DNA of 64,000 nucleotides. It comes from Caldilineae bacterium (lineage in GTDB: Bacteria > Chloroflexota > Anaerolineae > JAAEKA01). A program made the translations under genes and the position numbers. Below, piece by piece: positions 1-8,740 of the stretch. Position 1 is the stretch's first letter. Each line of letters opens with the position of its first letter. The stretch lies in the NCBI GenBank assembly GCA_020634555.1, contig JACKBK010000011.1:35294-99293 (forward strand), in the 5' to 3' direction. The notes under the pieces are model-generated. The model worked only from the letters and a program-made list of their open reading frames with translations, was not told the DNA's origin and searched no databases.

Positions 1-122
1 CCGGTTTCACAACCGTGCTTAACGCTGTACAGCCCGGCGCGCCGCAGCGCGGTCAGCAGTGGCTCGTTGGCTTTTGTTTCGAGCTCACGGTCATCGCCGT
101 TGATGGTGACGTGAATTGTCAT
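1..122 (-). CDS. CoxS/XDH-type [2Fe-2S] subunit, N-terminal fragment
   Basis: Forty codons are visible, read from an ATG at 122 towards the window edge. The protein starts MTIHVTINGDD and continues through LLTALRRAGLYSVKHGCET. This is how the small iron-sulfur subunit of xanthine dehydrogenase or CO-dehydrogenase-type molybdenum hydroxylases begins: a short beta hairpin, the LL..LR helix, and the first cysteine (Cys38) of the plant-ferredoxin-like [2Fe-2S] site. The other cluster ligands and the C-terminal [2Fe-2S] domain lie beyond position 1. The family passes electrons from the molybdenum subunit to an acceptor; the partner genes are not in view, so the substrate is unknown. The short match is quite characteristic but rests on few residues. 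Confidence 0.72.
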   Translation of the reverse strand, partial: MTIHVTINGDDRELETKANEPLLTALRRAGLYSVKHGCET

Positions 123-482
123 GAGATCACTCGTTTCTGGTGTCATGGCGTGGGGAAGAGGTCGCAAGCCACGAGGGAACGGTCTGATCGGGATACACTC
201 CTCACATTAAATCATGGTTGCGTGCCAGCGGACAAATCTCCTTTGTGGATGACGGCGATACGGTGCAAGGATCAGCCTCATGTTTCAGGAGTCGTGCAAA
301 GCCGATGAACACCGAAGCAGAACTTATACCTACAACGATGTCAGGTTATAATGCGTTGGCTGATCAAGAAAACTTGACGATAGCCACTTGACCGCCGTAC
401 GCCGGGTTTCCTCCGGTCAACCGAATAGCCCCGCTGCGGGATTGCCGCATCACTCTTTGCTTGCAAACACGAGGTTCAACTA
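123..482. other. Gene-free upstream region of the nuclease gene
   Basis: No supported gene lies here. A TATAAT hexamer sits at 347-352, about 130 bases before the nuclease start, but I see no good -35 box at the right distance. A weak inverted repeat (TTGACCG at 388-394, CGGTCAA at 414-420) lies between it and the gene. It also holds the 5' region of the leftward CoxS-like gene. Confidence 0.4.
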
Positions 483-3400
483 ATGTCACACCGTACTTCG
501 CATCGTGCTTTCACGCTATTAATACTTCTATCGCTGTTGGTGGTAGCCATCCCGGTCGCAGTGGCTGCTCCGGGAAATACGACATACCATAGTCTGGCTG
601 GTGGATCCTTCTCACAGAATTGGTCGGATACTTCTCTTATCTCAACCAACGACTCCTGGACCAATGTACCCAGCATCGAAGGATTTCGCGGGGATAGTCT
701 GACTTCATCGACCGATGTTGATCCGCAGACGGTGTTGGATGGCGATGACCCAGGTGTGTTGGATGTCAATGCAAACCAGACCAATCCCAATACCTACACC
801 ACTGGCGGTGTGGCCGAGTTTGAGATTGCCGATGCCGTGGTGGCTTTGCAGGGTTCCGGTACTGCAGATGCGCCGTATCTCCGTCTCTATCTCGACACAA
901 CGGGTTACGAGAGTATTCAAGTGAGTTACAAAGTCCGAGACATCGATGGCTCCAGTGACAACGCCGTGCAACAGGTGGCGTTGCATTATCGCGTGGGTAC
1001 GTCTGGCAATTTTACCAACGTGCCAGCAGCCTACATCGCAGACGCGACAACCGGTCCCAGCTTGGCGACTCTGGTAACGCCGGTTAACGTTACGCTACCG
1101 GCAAGTGTTGATAACCAGCCACAGGTGCAGATCAGAATACTCACGACAAATGCTGCCGGAAGTGACGAATGGGTTGGTATCGACGACATCACAATTTCGG
1201 GCACACCGATTGCTGGTGACGTTGCGCCGTCGGTCGCCAGCACAGTTCCGGCCAACAACGCCACAGCCGTGGCTCTCAATGCTGACATCACCGTGACCTT
1301 CAGCGAACCGGTCGATGTCACCGGCGCCTGGTTCGACATCACCTGCACCTCCAGCGGCAGCCACACCGCCGCTGTGTCAGGTGGCCCGACTGTGTTCACC
1401 CTCAACCCCGATGTGGACTTCTTAGCTGGCGAAACATGTACAGGGACCATCTACGCCGCGCAGGTGACCGACCAGGACAGCGACGATCCGCCCGACAACA
1501 TGGTGGCCGACTACGTATGGAGTTTCGCGACGGTTGCCGGCATCACCAAGATTCACGACATCCAGGGCAGCGGTAGTTCGTCGGTTGCCGGTACCTTCAC
1601 GGTTGAAGCCATTGTGACCGGCGACTTCCAGGGTGTGACAGGCGTGAATGACTTCAAACTGGACGGCTTCTTCATTCAGGAAGAGAACTTGGATGCCGAC
1701 GCCAATCCGGCTACGTCGGAAGGCATCTTTGTTTACTGCGACACATGTCCGACCAACGTGGAGGTAGGCGACAAAGTTCAGGTCACTGGTCCTTCCAGCG
1801 AGTACTTTGGCATGAGCCAGCTTAATGCAACCACGGCCGGGGCCATTACCGTTGTAAGCGGTGGAAACGCCCTGCCAACACCGGCGCCGGTCACGTTGCC
1901 CATCCCTGGCGTCACCGGGCCGACGCTGGCCACTGCCCAGTCGCAGATCAACGCGTACTACGAGCCTTTCGAAGGGATGCTGGTGCAGATCGGCGCCCAG
2001 TTGAGTGTCACCGAATACTTCGAGTTGTTCCGCTACGGGCAGTTGGTACTCGCTGAAGGCGGCCGCTTCCGCCAGTACACTGACGTTGCGCTGCCATCGG
2101 CTGCCGGTTATGAAGCGCATCAGATCGATCAACTGCGGCGGACAGTGATTCTCGACGACGACAGCAACCAGCAGAACCACGCACTGATGGAAAACCCGGA
2201 TATTGCGGTGTATCATCCTGTGCCCGGCTTCAGTACCACAAACTACGTGCGCGGCGGTGACACGATCACCAACCTGACGGGCATTCTGCACTGGTCCTTC
2301 GCCGGGTTGACCGGAACGGACGCCTGGCGCATCCGGCCGGTTCCCAGCCAGTTCTCATACGCCTTTACACCCGGCAACCTGCGTACTGCTGCACCGACCG
2401 TCCCCGGCAACGTCAAGGTTGCCAGCTTTAACGTGTTGAACTACTTCACCACCATCGACAACGGCTCCAACGGGGCGCGCGGCGCCGACTCGGCAGCGGA
2501 GTTCACTCGTCAGGCAGACAAGATCGTGGCCGCGCTGATGGGTCTCGATGCCGACGTCATCGGCGTCATGGAGATCGAGAACAACGGCACAGCCATCGCC
2601 GATCTGGTAACCAAACTCAATGCGGCGGCCGGCGCCGGCATCTATGCCTATGTCAATACAGGCGTTGTCGGCACCGATGCCATCACCGCAGGCATTATCT
2701 ACAAGCCGGACAAGGTGACACCAGTCGGTGCGGTACAAGTGCTCAGCGCATCTGCGTTCACCGATCCCAACAGCACCGGCACTCAGCGTAGCCGGCCGGC
2801 GGTGGCGCAGACCTTCGAGGAAAACACCTGGGGCGAGCGCTTCACCGTCGTCGTGAACCACTTCAAGTCCAAGGGAAGTTGTCCTGCCAGCGGACTGGAC
2901 AACGACCAGAACGACGGGCAGGGTTGTTGGAATGATACCCGCCAGAAAGGCGCCGATTATCTGGTGAACACCTGGCTGGCCGGCGATCCTACCGGCAGCG
3001 GCGATCCCGACGTTCTGATCATCGGCGATCTCAACTCCTATCGCAAGGAAGATCCGATCACCAATATCACCGCGGCGGGCTACACCGACCAGATCAATGC
3101 CTCGTTGGGGGCGGCTGGCTACGGCTATGTTTTCGACGGGCAGCTTGGCTATCTGGATCACGCGCTGAGCAGCCCCGGGTTGACTCCCCAGGTGGCTGGT
3201 TTGAGCGAGTGGCACATTAACGCTGATGAAGTTAATCTACTTGACTACAACGACGACATCCTGGACAGCGGCGAACAGAGCTTCGAGGAAGAGCCCGACG
3301 CCCTGCCGCTCTATGAACCCAACGCTTACCGGTCATCGGATCACGACCCGGTGCTGGTAGGGCTGGGCCTGTACGCTGACCAGAGCGACCTGCCGGCGAC

Positions 3401-4355
3401 CTACGGCGTGGCCTGGCACACCGGCCAGGGGGTGCCTTGGCGGCTGGGAACCACGTGGACCGGCGAGGCCAGCAGCGGTACAGGAACGGACAGCGACGAC
3501 GGCGTCACCCGCAACTACTCCGACAGTTGGAACGACGGCCAGGGCGAGATCTATGTGACAGTCACCGGTCCTGTCAGTCAGTGGGCTTGTCTCAACGCCT
3601 GGCTCGACTACAGCGACGGGAGCGCGGTTGCTGGCGTGCCGGAGCTGCCCGACAATCTGTTCAACGCCAACGAGCATGTCGTGAACAATCTGGCGATGCA
3701 GGCTGGCAGCAATCAGCTTGTCACCTTTGCCTTGCCGGCCGGCGTTATCAACAGCGCTGCCGAGTACAACATGCGCTTCCGGCTTGTTCCAGACCCCAAC
3801 AACGACGGCGCCTGTGGCGACGTGACCGCCACCCACCAGCCGGAGGGCGGCGCACAACCTACCGGACGTGCTGACGGCGGCGAGGTGGAGGATTACACGT
3901 TCAACCCCGGCCCGCTGGCCGTCACGCTGGCTTCCTTCGACGCGCAGTCGCAGTCGGATCATGTTCTGGTATCCTGGGAGACCGTGAGCGAAACCGGCAA
4001 CGCGGGGTTCAACCTGTATCGGGCTGACAACGCCACCACTCCCCAGACCTTGTTGGCCTTTGTGCCCTCGCAGGCGCCTGGCAGCACGCAGGGCTATAGC
4101 TATGCGTGGCAGGACGGCGAGGTGGTCGCCGGTCAGACCTACTGGTACTGGCTGGAGGACATCGCTCTGAACGGCGCGACGACTCTGCACGGGCCGGTGA
4201 GCGTTACCTTCCAGACGCCGACCGCGGTTGCCCTGGCCAGCATGGAAGCCGAGGCCGCGACGCCTACCGCTGCTTTTCCGCTGCTGTTGGCCTTGTTGGC
4301 AGGCTGCGGCGCGCTGCTACTGGCAGCCGCCACCAGACACCGCGCCGTTCGGTAG
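483..4355 (+). CDS. Secreted ExeM/NucH-type endonuclease with C-terminal anchor
   Basis: A 1290-residue extracellular nuclease of the ExeM/NucH type. Order of parts: signal peptide (about 1-28, ending VAVAA); a beta-sandwich region; an Ig-like SbsA-type domain (about 247-350, APSVASTVPANNATAV); an OB-fold region of the YhcR type (about 353-460); and an endonuclease/exonuclease/phosphatase domain (about 640-970). The last shows VASFNVLNYF, the metal-binding Glu in VMEIENNG, IIGDLNSY and SSDHDPV. A GEVED motif follows near 1140, then an Fn3-like module (WETVSETGNAGFNLYR), one hydrophobic segment and a basic tail ending RHRAVR. The family degrades extracellular DNA; the C-terminus suggests attachment to the cell surface. 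The Fn3-anchor module recurs in the amylopullulanase at the right end. A strong terminator follows directly. Confidence 0.88.
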   Translation: MSHRTSHRAFTLLILLSLLVVAIPVAVAAPGNTTYHSLAGGSFSQNWSDTSLISTNDSWTNVPSIEGFRGDSLTSSTDVDPQTVLDGDDPGVLDVNANQTNPNTYTTGGVAEFEIADAVVALQGSGTADAPYLRLYLDTTGYESIQVSYKVRDIDGSSDNAVQQVALHYRVGTSGNFTNVPAAYIADATTGPSLATLVTPVNVTLPASVDNQPQVQIRILTTNAAGSDEWVGIDDITISGTPIAGDVAPSVASTVPANNATAVALNADITVTFSEPVDVTGAWFDITCTSSGSHTAAVSGGPTVFTLNPDVDFLAGETCTGTIYAAQVTDQDSDDPPDNMVADYVWSFATVAGITKIHDIQGSGSSSVAGTFTVEAIVTGDFQGVTGVNDFKLDGFFIQEENLDADANPATSEGIFVYCDTCPTNVEVGDKVQVTGPSSEYFGMSQLNATTAGAITVVSGGNALPTPAPVTLPIPGVTGPTLATAQSQINAYYEPFEGMLVQIGAQLSVTEYFELFRYGQLVLAEGGRFRQYTDVALPSAAGYEAHQIDQLRRTVILDDDSNQQNHALMENPDIAVYHPVPGFSTTNYVRGGDTITNLTGILHWSFAGLTGTDAWRIRPVPSQFSYAFTPGNLRTAAPTVPGNVKVASFNVLNYFTTIDNGSNGARGADSAAEFTRQADKIVAALMGLDADVIGVMEIENNGTAIADLVTKLNAAAGAGIYAYVNTGVVGTDAITAGIIYKPDKVTPVGAVQVLSASAFTDPNSTGTQRSRPAVAQTFEENTWGERFTVVVNHFKSKGSCPASGLDNDQNDGQGCWNDTRQKGADYLVNTWLAGDPTGSGDPDVLIIGDLNSYRKEDPITNITAAGYTDQINASLGAAGYGYVFDGQLGYLDHALSSPGLTPQVAGLSEWHINADEVNLLDYNDDILDSGEQSFEEEPDALPLYEPNAYRSSDHDPVLVGLGLYADQSDLPATYGVAWHTGQGVPWRLGTTWTGEASSGTGTDSDDGVTRNYSDSWNDGQGEIYVTVTGPVSQWACLNAWLDYSDGSAVAGVPELPDNLFNANEHVVNNLAMQAGSNQLVTFALPAGVINSAAEYNMRFRLVPDPNNDGACGDVTATHQPEGGAQPTGRADGGEVEDYTFNPGPLAVTLASFDAQSQSDHVLVSWETVSETGNAGFNLYRADNATTPQTLLAFVPSQAPGSTQGYSYAWQDGEVVAGQTYWYWLEDIALNGATTLHGPVSVTFQTPTAVALASMEAEAATPTAAFPLLLALLAGCGALLLAAATRHRAVR

Positions 4356-4366
4356 GATCAAGCTAA

Positions 4367-4409
4367 CAAACAAAATCCCCGGAAGCGTTGCCTCCGGGGA
4401 TTTTGTTTG
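4367..4409 (+). terminator. Rho-independent terminator after the nuclease gene
   Basis: A perfect 17-bp stem (4367-4383 with 4393-4409) closes a 9-base loop, 11 bases after the nuclease stop. The stem carries A-rich and T-rich ends, so it can work in both directions. Confidence 0.9.
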
Positions 4410-4440
4410 CTTCTGGGTGACTGCTCAGACTTCGCTGTTG

Positions 4441-4508
4441 CGTCACTCCCGCGAAGGCGAGAGTCCAGGGCTTACGAAGAGTGGATTCCCGCGGAGGCGG
4501 GAATGACG
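4441..4508. repeat. REP-like palindromic repeat, copy 1
   Basis: A 68-bp imperfect palindrome with ends CGTCACTCCCGC and GCGGGAATGACG. The right half (GAGTGGATTCCCGCGGAGGC and onward) recurs almost unchanged near 13376-13407, and a minimal hairpin of the same family is at 36280-36301. A separate 10-bp hairpin, 4520-4529 with 4532-4541, follows it. Confidence 0.75.
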
Positions 4509-4600
4509 GGTGAGTCCGGGTTCGCATGTTCACATGCGAACTCCTCAAATTAAGATTGGCGTGATAGTAGTTACGCTTCTGGTTCTCTGTATGGACGGTC

Positions 4601-6076
4601 CTAACGCACGGTCACAACATACATTCCACCTGCCACGTCTTGTGTTGCCAGACCGCTCTGTTCCAGCAGACGCCGTTGACCTGCATCCAAGCCATAGACC
4701 GGCAATCCGAGGGGCGCCTGGCCTCGCCGGGGGTTGGGCAGGTCGAACGACCCGCTGCCGTCCAGGTAGGCGCGGACAGATTCGCCGGAGAACTTGTTCA
4801 GGACATAGAGCGAGTGCTGTCCTGCTTCCGCGCCGAGCAGATAGTACCAGAGATACTCAGCGTAGTGGTAGTCAGGCGGCACGATCACTGCATTGTCGCC
4901 AAGCTGCTGGATAATCTGCTCCACTCGCCGCGCGTCTGCGGTCTGGCCACGCTGGTTGACCGCGCCCACGTTGACGGCGAACAGCGCCAACGGCATCGCC
5001 ACCAGCAACGCCGCGCCCAGCCAGCGCAATCGATGCGGCCAAACTTCTGCCAGCGCTTCGATACCCTTGCCCAGGTAAATGGCGAGGATGAGATAGCCGG
5101 GGATGAAGTAGACAAAAATGTCGTAGATGTCGTAGTTCAGGGCGTATAAGATGTTGCCCAACAGCGCCAGCAGCAGGAATGTGTTGGCGCGCCGATCCTT
5201 GAAACGTACCATGCCAATCAAGGCGAGGGGCAACAAGAGGTAGAACTGTTTCCAAACCAGGTCCAGAAACATGGGAATGCGCTGGATCAGCAATTGCTCA
5301 AGGGTGAAGGCGCCGATCCGGTCGCGAAAGCGTGCGCCTGTCATGTACCACAGAAATTCCTGCCAGGTCCCCGGACGCATCTCCAAATATGGGGTGGTCA
5401 GATCGCCGACTCGCCAGAAGATATAGAGATACTGCGCCGCGGCAAGGAGGATGAACAACGCCACCCAAAGCAGCTTCTTGCGATCAACAAATACCCGCCG
5501 GTCGGTAGTCCACACCAGCACCACGATCGCCGGCAGGAAGGTAATCATCGTGAGATGGTTGCCGAAGGAGAAGGCGTACACGGCGCAGCCCAGCAGGAAA
5601 TCGAGATCGCGCCGCGTCTGCGACCAGCGCAGAAAGAACAAGATGACCAACGACACAAACAGCACATTCAACGTATACACTTCGGCAACCAGCGACTGAA
5701 GCCAAAGGGTCTGCGTGAAACCAAAGGCCAGCGCCGTGACCAGAGCAACAAGACCCGATACGGCGACGGTTTGCAGGATACGCAGCAAGACCAACGATGC
5801 ACCGACAGAGAAAATGGCCGACAGCAGATTCGCTTTCGCGGCCAGGTTTCCAAAGGGAAAGAGCGTGACGAAGAAGTGATTTAGGACGAGGTAGGTTGGA
5901 TATCCGGTTGCATGTGGGGTACCCAGCACCTTGCCGACGAACTGGAACTTTGCGGTATCCCCGGAATAGCCCACCCCAGGCAGCAAGGTCGCAACGTAAA
6001 CAGATCCCAGGATCAAGGCCAACAGGACGTAGGCTGGAAATGAGGTGTAGAAGTTCTCCCTGAGCCAGGAACGCAT
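4601..6076 (-). CDS. DUF2723-type polytopic membrane protein
   Basis: A multi-spanning membrane protein of about 490 residues. The N-terminal third carries YSGDTAKFQF, then HATGYPTYLVLN and PFGNLAAKANLLSA. This is the DUF2723 signature, a GT-C-like family thought to transfer lipid-linked sugars on the outer face of the membrane; GD in the first external loop is the usual acidic site. About ten hydrophobic segments are followed by a soluble tail. The start is uncertain. I chose the ATG at 6076, which gives a natural hydrophobic N-terminus and has a weak GCAGG upstream. An ATG at 6124 or a TTG at 6157 would overlap the upstream gene. It follows the AftB-like gene by 22 bases, so the two are probably co-transcribed. 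Confidence 0.75.
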   Translation of the reverse strand: MRSWLRENFYTSFPAYVLLALILGSVYVATLLPGVGYSGDTAKFQFVGKVLGTPHATGYPTYLVLNHFFVTLFPFGNLAAKANLLSAIFSVGASLVLLRILQTVAVSGLVALVTALAFGFTQTLWLQSLVAEVYTLNVLFVSLVILFFLRWSQTRRDLDFLLGCAVYAFSFGNHLTMITFLPAIVVLVWTTDRRVFVDRKKLLWVALFILLAAAQYLYIFWRVGDLTTPYLEMRPGTWQEFLWYMTGARFRDRIGAFTLEQLLIQRIPMFLDLVWKQFYLLLPLALIGMVRFKDRRANTFLLLALLGNILYALNYDIYDIFVYFIPGYLILAIYLGKGIEALAEVWPHRLRWLGAALLVAMPLALFAVNVGAVNQRGQTADARRVEQIIQQLGDNAVIVPPDYHYAEYLWYYLLGAEAGQHSLYVLNKFSGESVRAYLDGSGSFDLPNPRRGQAPLGLPVYGLDAGQRRLLEQSGLATQDVAGGMYVVTVR

Positions 6077-6098
6077 AGCGGAGACCTGCGGCAGGTTG

Positions 6099-8552
6099 TT
6101 ACTGGGACTCTTCGCCGATATCATGGGCCGGTGACAGGTGGAGCGACCTGAAGCCAACGCCTAGCATCCGCTGATCACCGTTGGCGACCTGGCTGGCCTC
6201 TTGGGGCGGCAGAGCATACCGGTAGGCAAACCTCAAGTCGTTCACACCATCTGTGACCACATCCTGGGGAACATTGAAGCTGAGCAACTGAGATTCACAC
6301 CCGATGAACGACTGTTCGCCGATGGCAAACTCGTTCCACCACACCTCAAGCGCCTGATCGCATTGGCCGTCGGCTTGCTTCTGTGGAAATGCCTCGATAT
6401 CGAGCTGGTAGTTTCCCTGGCCCGCCAGCAACTGCATGGTTGACTGTGGCCCGTCGCTCCAGATACCCCAATCCTCTGCTGACGACCATCCCTGGTCCAG
6501 CAACTGGACAATTCGTTGATCTCCAAACTCAATCGTGCAGTCGTGCCCTTGTCCGCATTCGGGCCACTCCTCCGGCCCCCAAATCCGAACATGCCCAACT
6601 CTGAAGTCCGTTCCTTCGGCAGGCAAGATCCTGATACGATCGTACCCCTGCCTGGCGACATGCTCCGGCGTCACAATCGTCTGCACATGCAGGCCGCCTT
6701 CTGCCGGTAGATAGCTTTCGCTCAAGTCAAGGCGGCCAATTTCCGTCCCCTGCCGCTCAAAGACCACCTGGTAGCGGTTGAGTTGATTGTTGATGCTCAC
6801 CTCCAGATCCCGGCCATGAGACAGCGTGTCGAGATCGATCTGCAAGCCACTGGCGCCAAGGTGAAGCAGGCGGCTGTCATCCAACGCAGTTCCCTCCGCG
6901 ATGAACCGGCTTACCTCCTGTTGCTCCTTTTGGACTGCGTTGGGATAGCGATAGCGACCTGTATCGATGAGATCCTGGTAGGCGCCGGTATTCATTCTCC
7001 AAATCTCTCGCAACCGGGCGCTGTCGAACAACGAGCCGCTGGTGATCATGAGCAACTTATCGTAATACCGCGCCAGGTTCTCGTCGGCAATGAGGTTCTG
7101 GCCTGTTTCCAGGGTTTGCTGGTACCCCTCCGGGATGACTCGCTCAAAGTGGCCAATCCGCCAGTTGACATCCTGAAAGGCAGGCAAACGGGCAAGCAGA
7201 GGCTCTGTCAAAGCCATAACGTCGATGATATGCACCTGCGGCCCGGCATAGTAGCCGATCATCCCCACGGCGCCCTTGGTTTGAACGCTTGGCCCTTGGG
7301 CGCGGAACTCCTTGCCAACACGCACCCTGTTGTGATCGGGCAAGTCGTGGGCGCGGCTGCCAACCAACAGCCCTGTGCCACCGGAATAGACCAGGCGCTC
7401 ATCGGTGATGCCGGCGGAGTTCGGTCCGGTAAGATACGCCAGCGCCGCTTCCGAGTTCAACGGAGGGGCGCTGTTGCTCAGGGTGTTCATAGGCGCGGCC
7501 AGGCCGACAAGGACAAGCAAAGCCAGAGCCGCCACCCCTGCGACCGGAGAGAGAGACCTGAAATCAAGCCGGGCGACCAGGACAACCGCCACCAGAAACG
7601 GCGCCGTCAACATGCGCCCGCTCATAAAGTCGCCACCGATTCGAACCACGTAAACCAGATACAGCACAATGCCCGCAGCAATAACCCACTGAGCCTTCTC
7701 GCGAGAGAACACAGCAGCGCCCAAGCCAAGTAAAATAGTCGCCAGCGTAATCGGGTCAACTTCCAGAGAGTTGATGAAATAGTAGAATCCCTGTGCCGTC
7801 AGCTCGCTAACAGGCACGCCGGTGTTCAGCTTGGCATAGGCTGTGTTGGGGAAAGGAAAGCCATAATAGACCGTGGCGAAGCCTAGCCACAGCAACAAAG
7901 GCAGCTGCCCCGCGACCAGCGCCAACAATCCCCTGGCGCTCCGCACCTGGACAAAGGCGTAAAGCAAGGCAGGCAAGCAGAGAAGCAATGCATCCAGCCG
8001 GTTCAGAGCGACCAGCGAGCTAATCAATGACAGTAGCAGAACCGTCCTGACAGATGGTTTCCTGCCGAAGTACACGGCAAAGAAACTGACCAGCAGCAGG
8101 TTGGTCAGGGGGTTTTCCAGTCCGGAGGTAGAATAGTCCATGAATCCTTTTGAAAGGATCATGAGGAGGAGGCCGAAAGCAGCCGCCATGGTTGAACTGG
8201 CAACCCGTAAGCTAAACAGCACTGCCGCAGCCAGCGATATTGCCACACCAAGAAACAGGGTTGTGTAGACCGGCTCCCGCGTGAGTGTATAGACTGATGT
8301 GAGCAAGAGCATCCACAGCGGGTGTGTATAGCTCTGGACACGCTCTCCGGGGTTCCAGGTCAATCCGTAACCGTTGACGAAGTTATCCACCGTACGCAAC
8401 GTGATGAAGGCATCATCAGAAAGCCACGCCCGTCTGAGCAGGACGACTGCAAAGAGCACCATAGCCGCCAGGACCATAATGCTGCCAGCCCGTTTCAGAT
8501 CACGGGGTGGCTGTTGCTCGATTTCGATTGCTTGGTTGTTGTTTTCCAACAT
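6099..8552 (-). CDS. AftB-like GT-C glycosyltransferase with soluble C-terminal extension
   Basis: An 817-residue protein with about ten transmembrane segments and a long soluble C-terminal half. After the first segment it has LSDDAFITLR, a DD motif in the first outer loop as in GT-C enzymes, followed by NGYGLTWNPGERVQSYTHPL and later GGDFMSGR. These motifs resemble the family of mycobacterial AftB, which adds terminal arabinofuranose to cell-wall glycans from a polyprenyl-phosphate donor. The actual sugar here is unknown. Residues after about 560 look like a beta-rich extracellular domain that is missing from its paralogue at 10361-12016. It is transcribed divergently from the 8741 gene. Confidence 0.7.
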   Translation of the reverse strand: MLENNNQAIEIEQQPPRDLKRAGSIMVLAAMVLFAVVLLRRAWLSDDAFITLRTVDNFVNGYGLTWNPGERVQSYTHPLWMLLLTSVYTLTREPVYTTLFLGVAISLAAAVLFSLRVASSTMAAAFGLLLMILSKGFMDYSTSGLENPLTNLLLVSFFAVYFGRKPSVRTVLLLSLISSLVALNRLDALLLCLPALLYAFVQVRSARGLLALVAGQLPLLLWLGFATVYYGFPFPNTAYAKLNTGVPVSELTAQGFYYFINSLEVDPITLATILLGLGAAVFSREKAQWVIAAGIVLYLVYVVRIGGDFMSGRMLTAPFLVAVVLVARLDFRSLSPVAGVAALALLVLVGLAAPMNTLSNSAPPLNSEAALAYLTGPNSAGITDERLVYSGGTGLLVGSRAHDLPDHNRVRVGKEFRAQGPSVQTKGAVGMIGYYAGPQVHIIDVMALTEPLLARLPAFQDVNWRIGHFERVIPEGYQQTLETGQNLIADENLARYYDKLLMITSGSLFDSARLREIWRMNTGAYQDLIDTGRYRYPNAVQKEQQEVSRFIAEGTALDDSRLLHLGASGLQIDLDTLSHGRDLEVSINNQLNRYQVVFERQGTEIGRLDLSESYLPAEGGLHVQTIVTPEHVARQGYDRIRILPAEGTDFRVGHVRIWGPEEWPECGQGHDCTIEFGDQRIVQLLDQGWSSAEDWGIWSDGPQSTMQLLAGQGNYQLDIEAFPQKQADGQCDQALEVWWNEFAIGEQSFIGCESQLLSFNVPQDVVTDGVNDLRFAYRYALPPQEASQVANGDQRMLGVGFRSLHLSPAHDIGEESQ

Positions 8553-8624
8553 AAAGGGGTGTCGGTTATCGTGTCGAACCGAACCGTAGTAGATGCTATG
8601 AGCGTAACCTTGGTGCGAGTTAAC

Positions 8625-8652
8625 ATTATACCTAAGTCAAGACGGTATCAAA
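8625..8652 (-). promoter_or_regulatory. Promoter of the AftB-like/DUF2723 pair
   Basis: Read leftward, a perfect TATAAT box lies at 8625-8630. An upstream TTTGAT (16-bp spacing) or TTGATA (15-bp spacing) sits at 8646-8652. The leader to the ATG at 8552 is about 66 bases. Confidence 0.5.
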
Positions 8653-8678
8653 GATCACAGCTCCCGGCCATAAAGCAT

Positions 8679-8707
8679 TTGCCGGGCGTTTCTCGCAATG
8701 CTACAAT
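8679..8707 (+). promoter_or_regulatory. Promoter of the rightward GT-C pair
   Basis: TTGCCG (8679-8684), a 17-bp spacer and TACAAT (8702-8707), 33 bases before the ATG at 8741. It is divergent from the promoter at 8625-8652. Confidence 0.5.
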
Positions 8708-8740
8708 GCCGCGGCTTACGCCTTCTTCGGTGGATATGCC

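Noticed and set aside
15..308. A 97-codon plus-strand frame at the left edge
   Set aside because: It overlaps the CoxS-like fragment on the other strand and has no motif or promoter.
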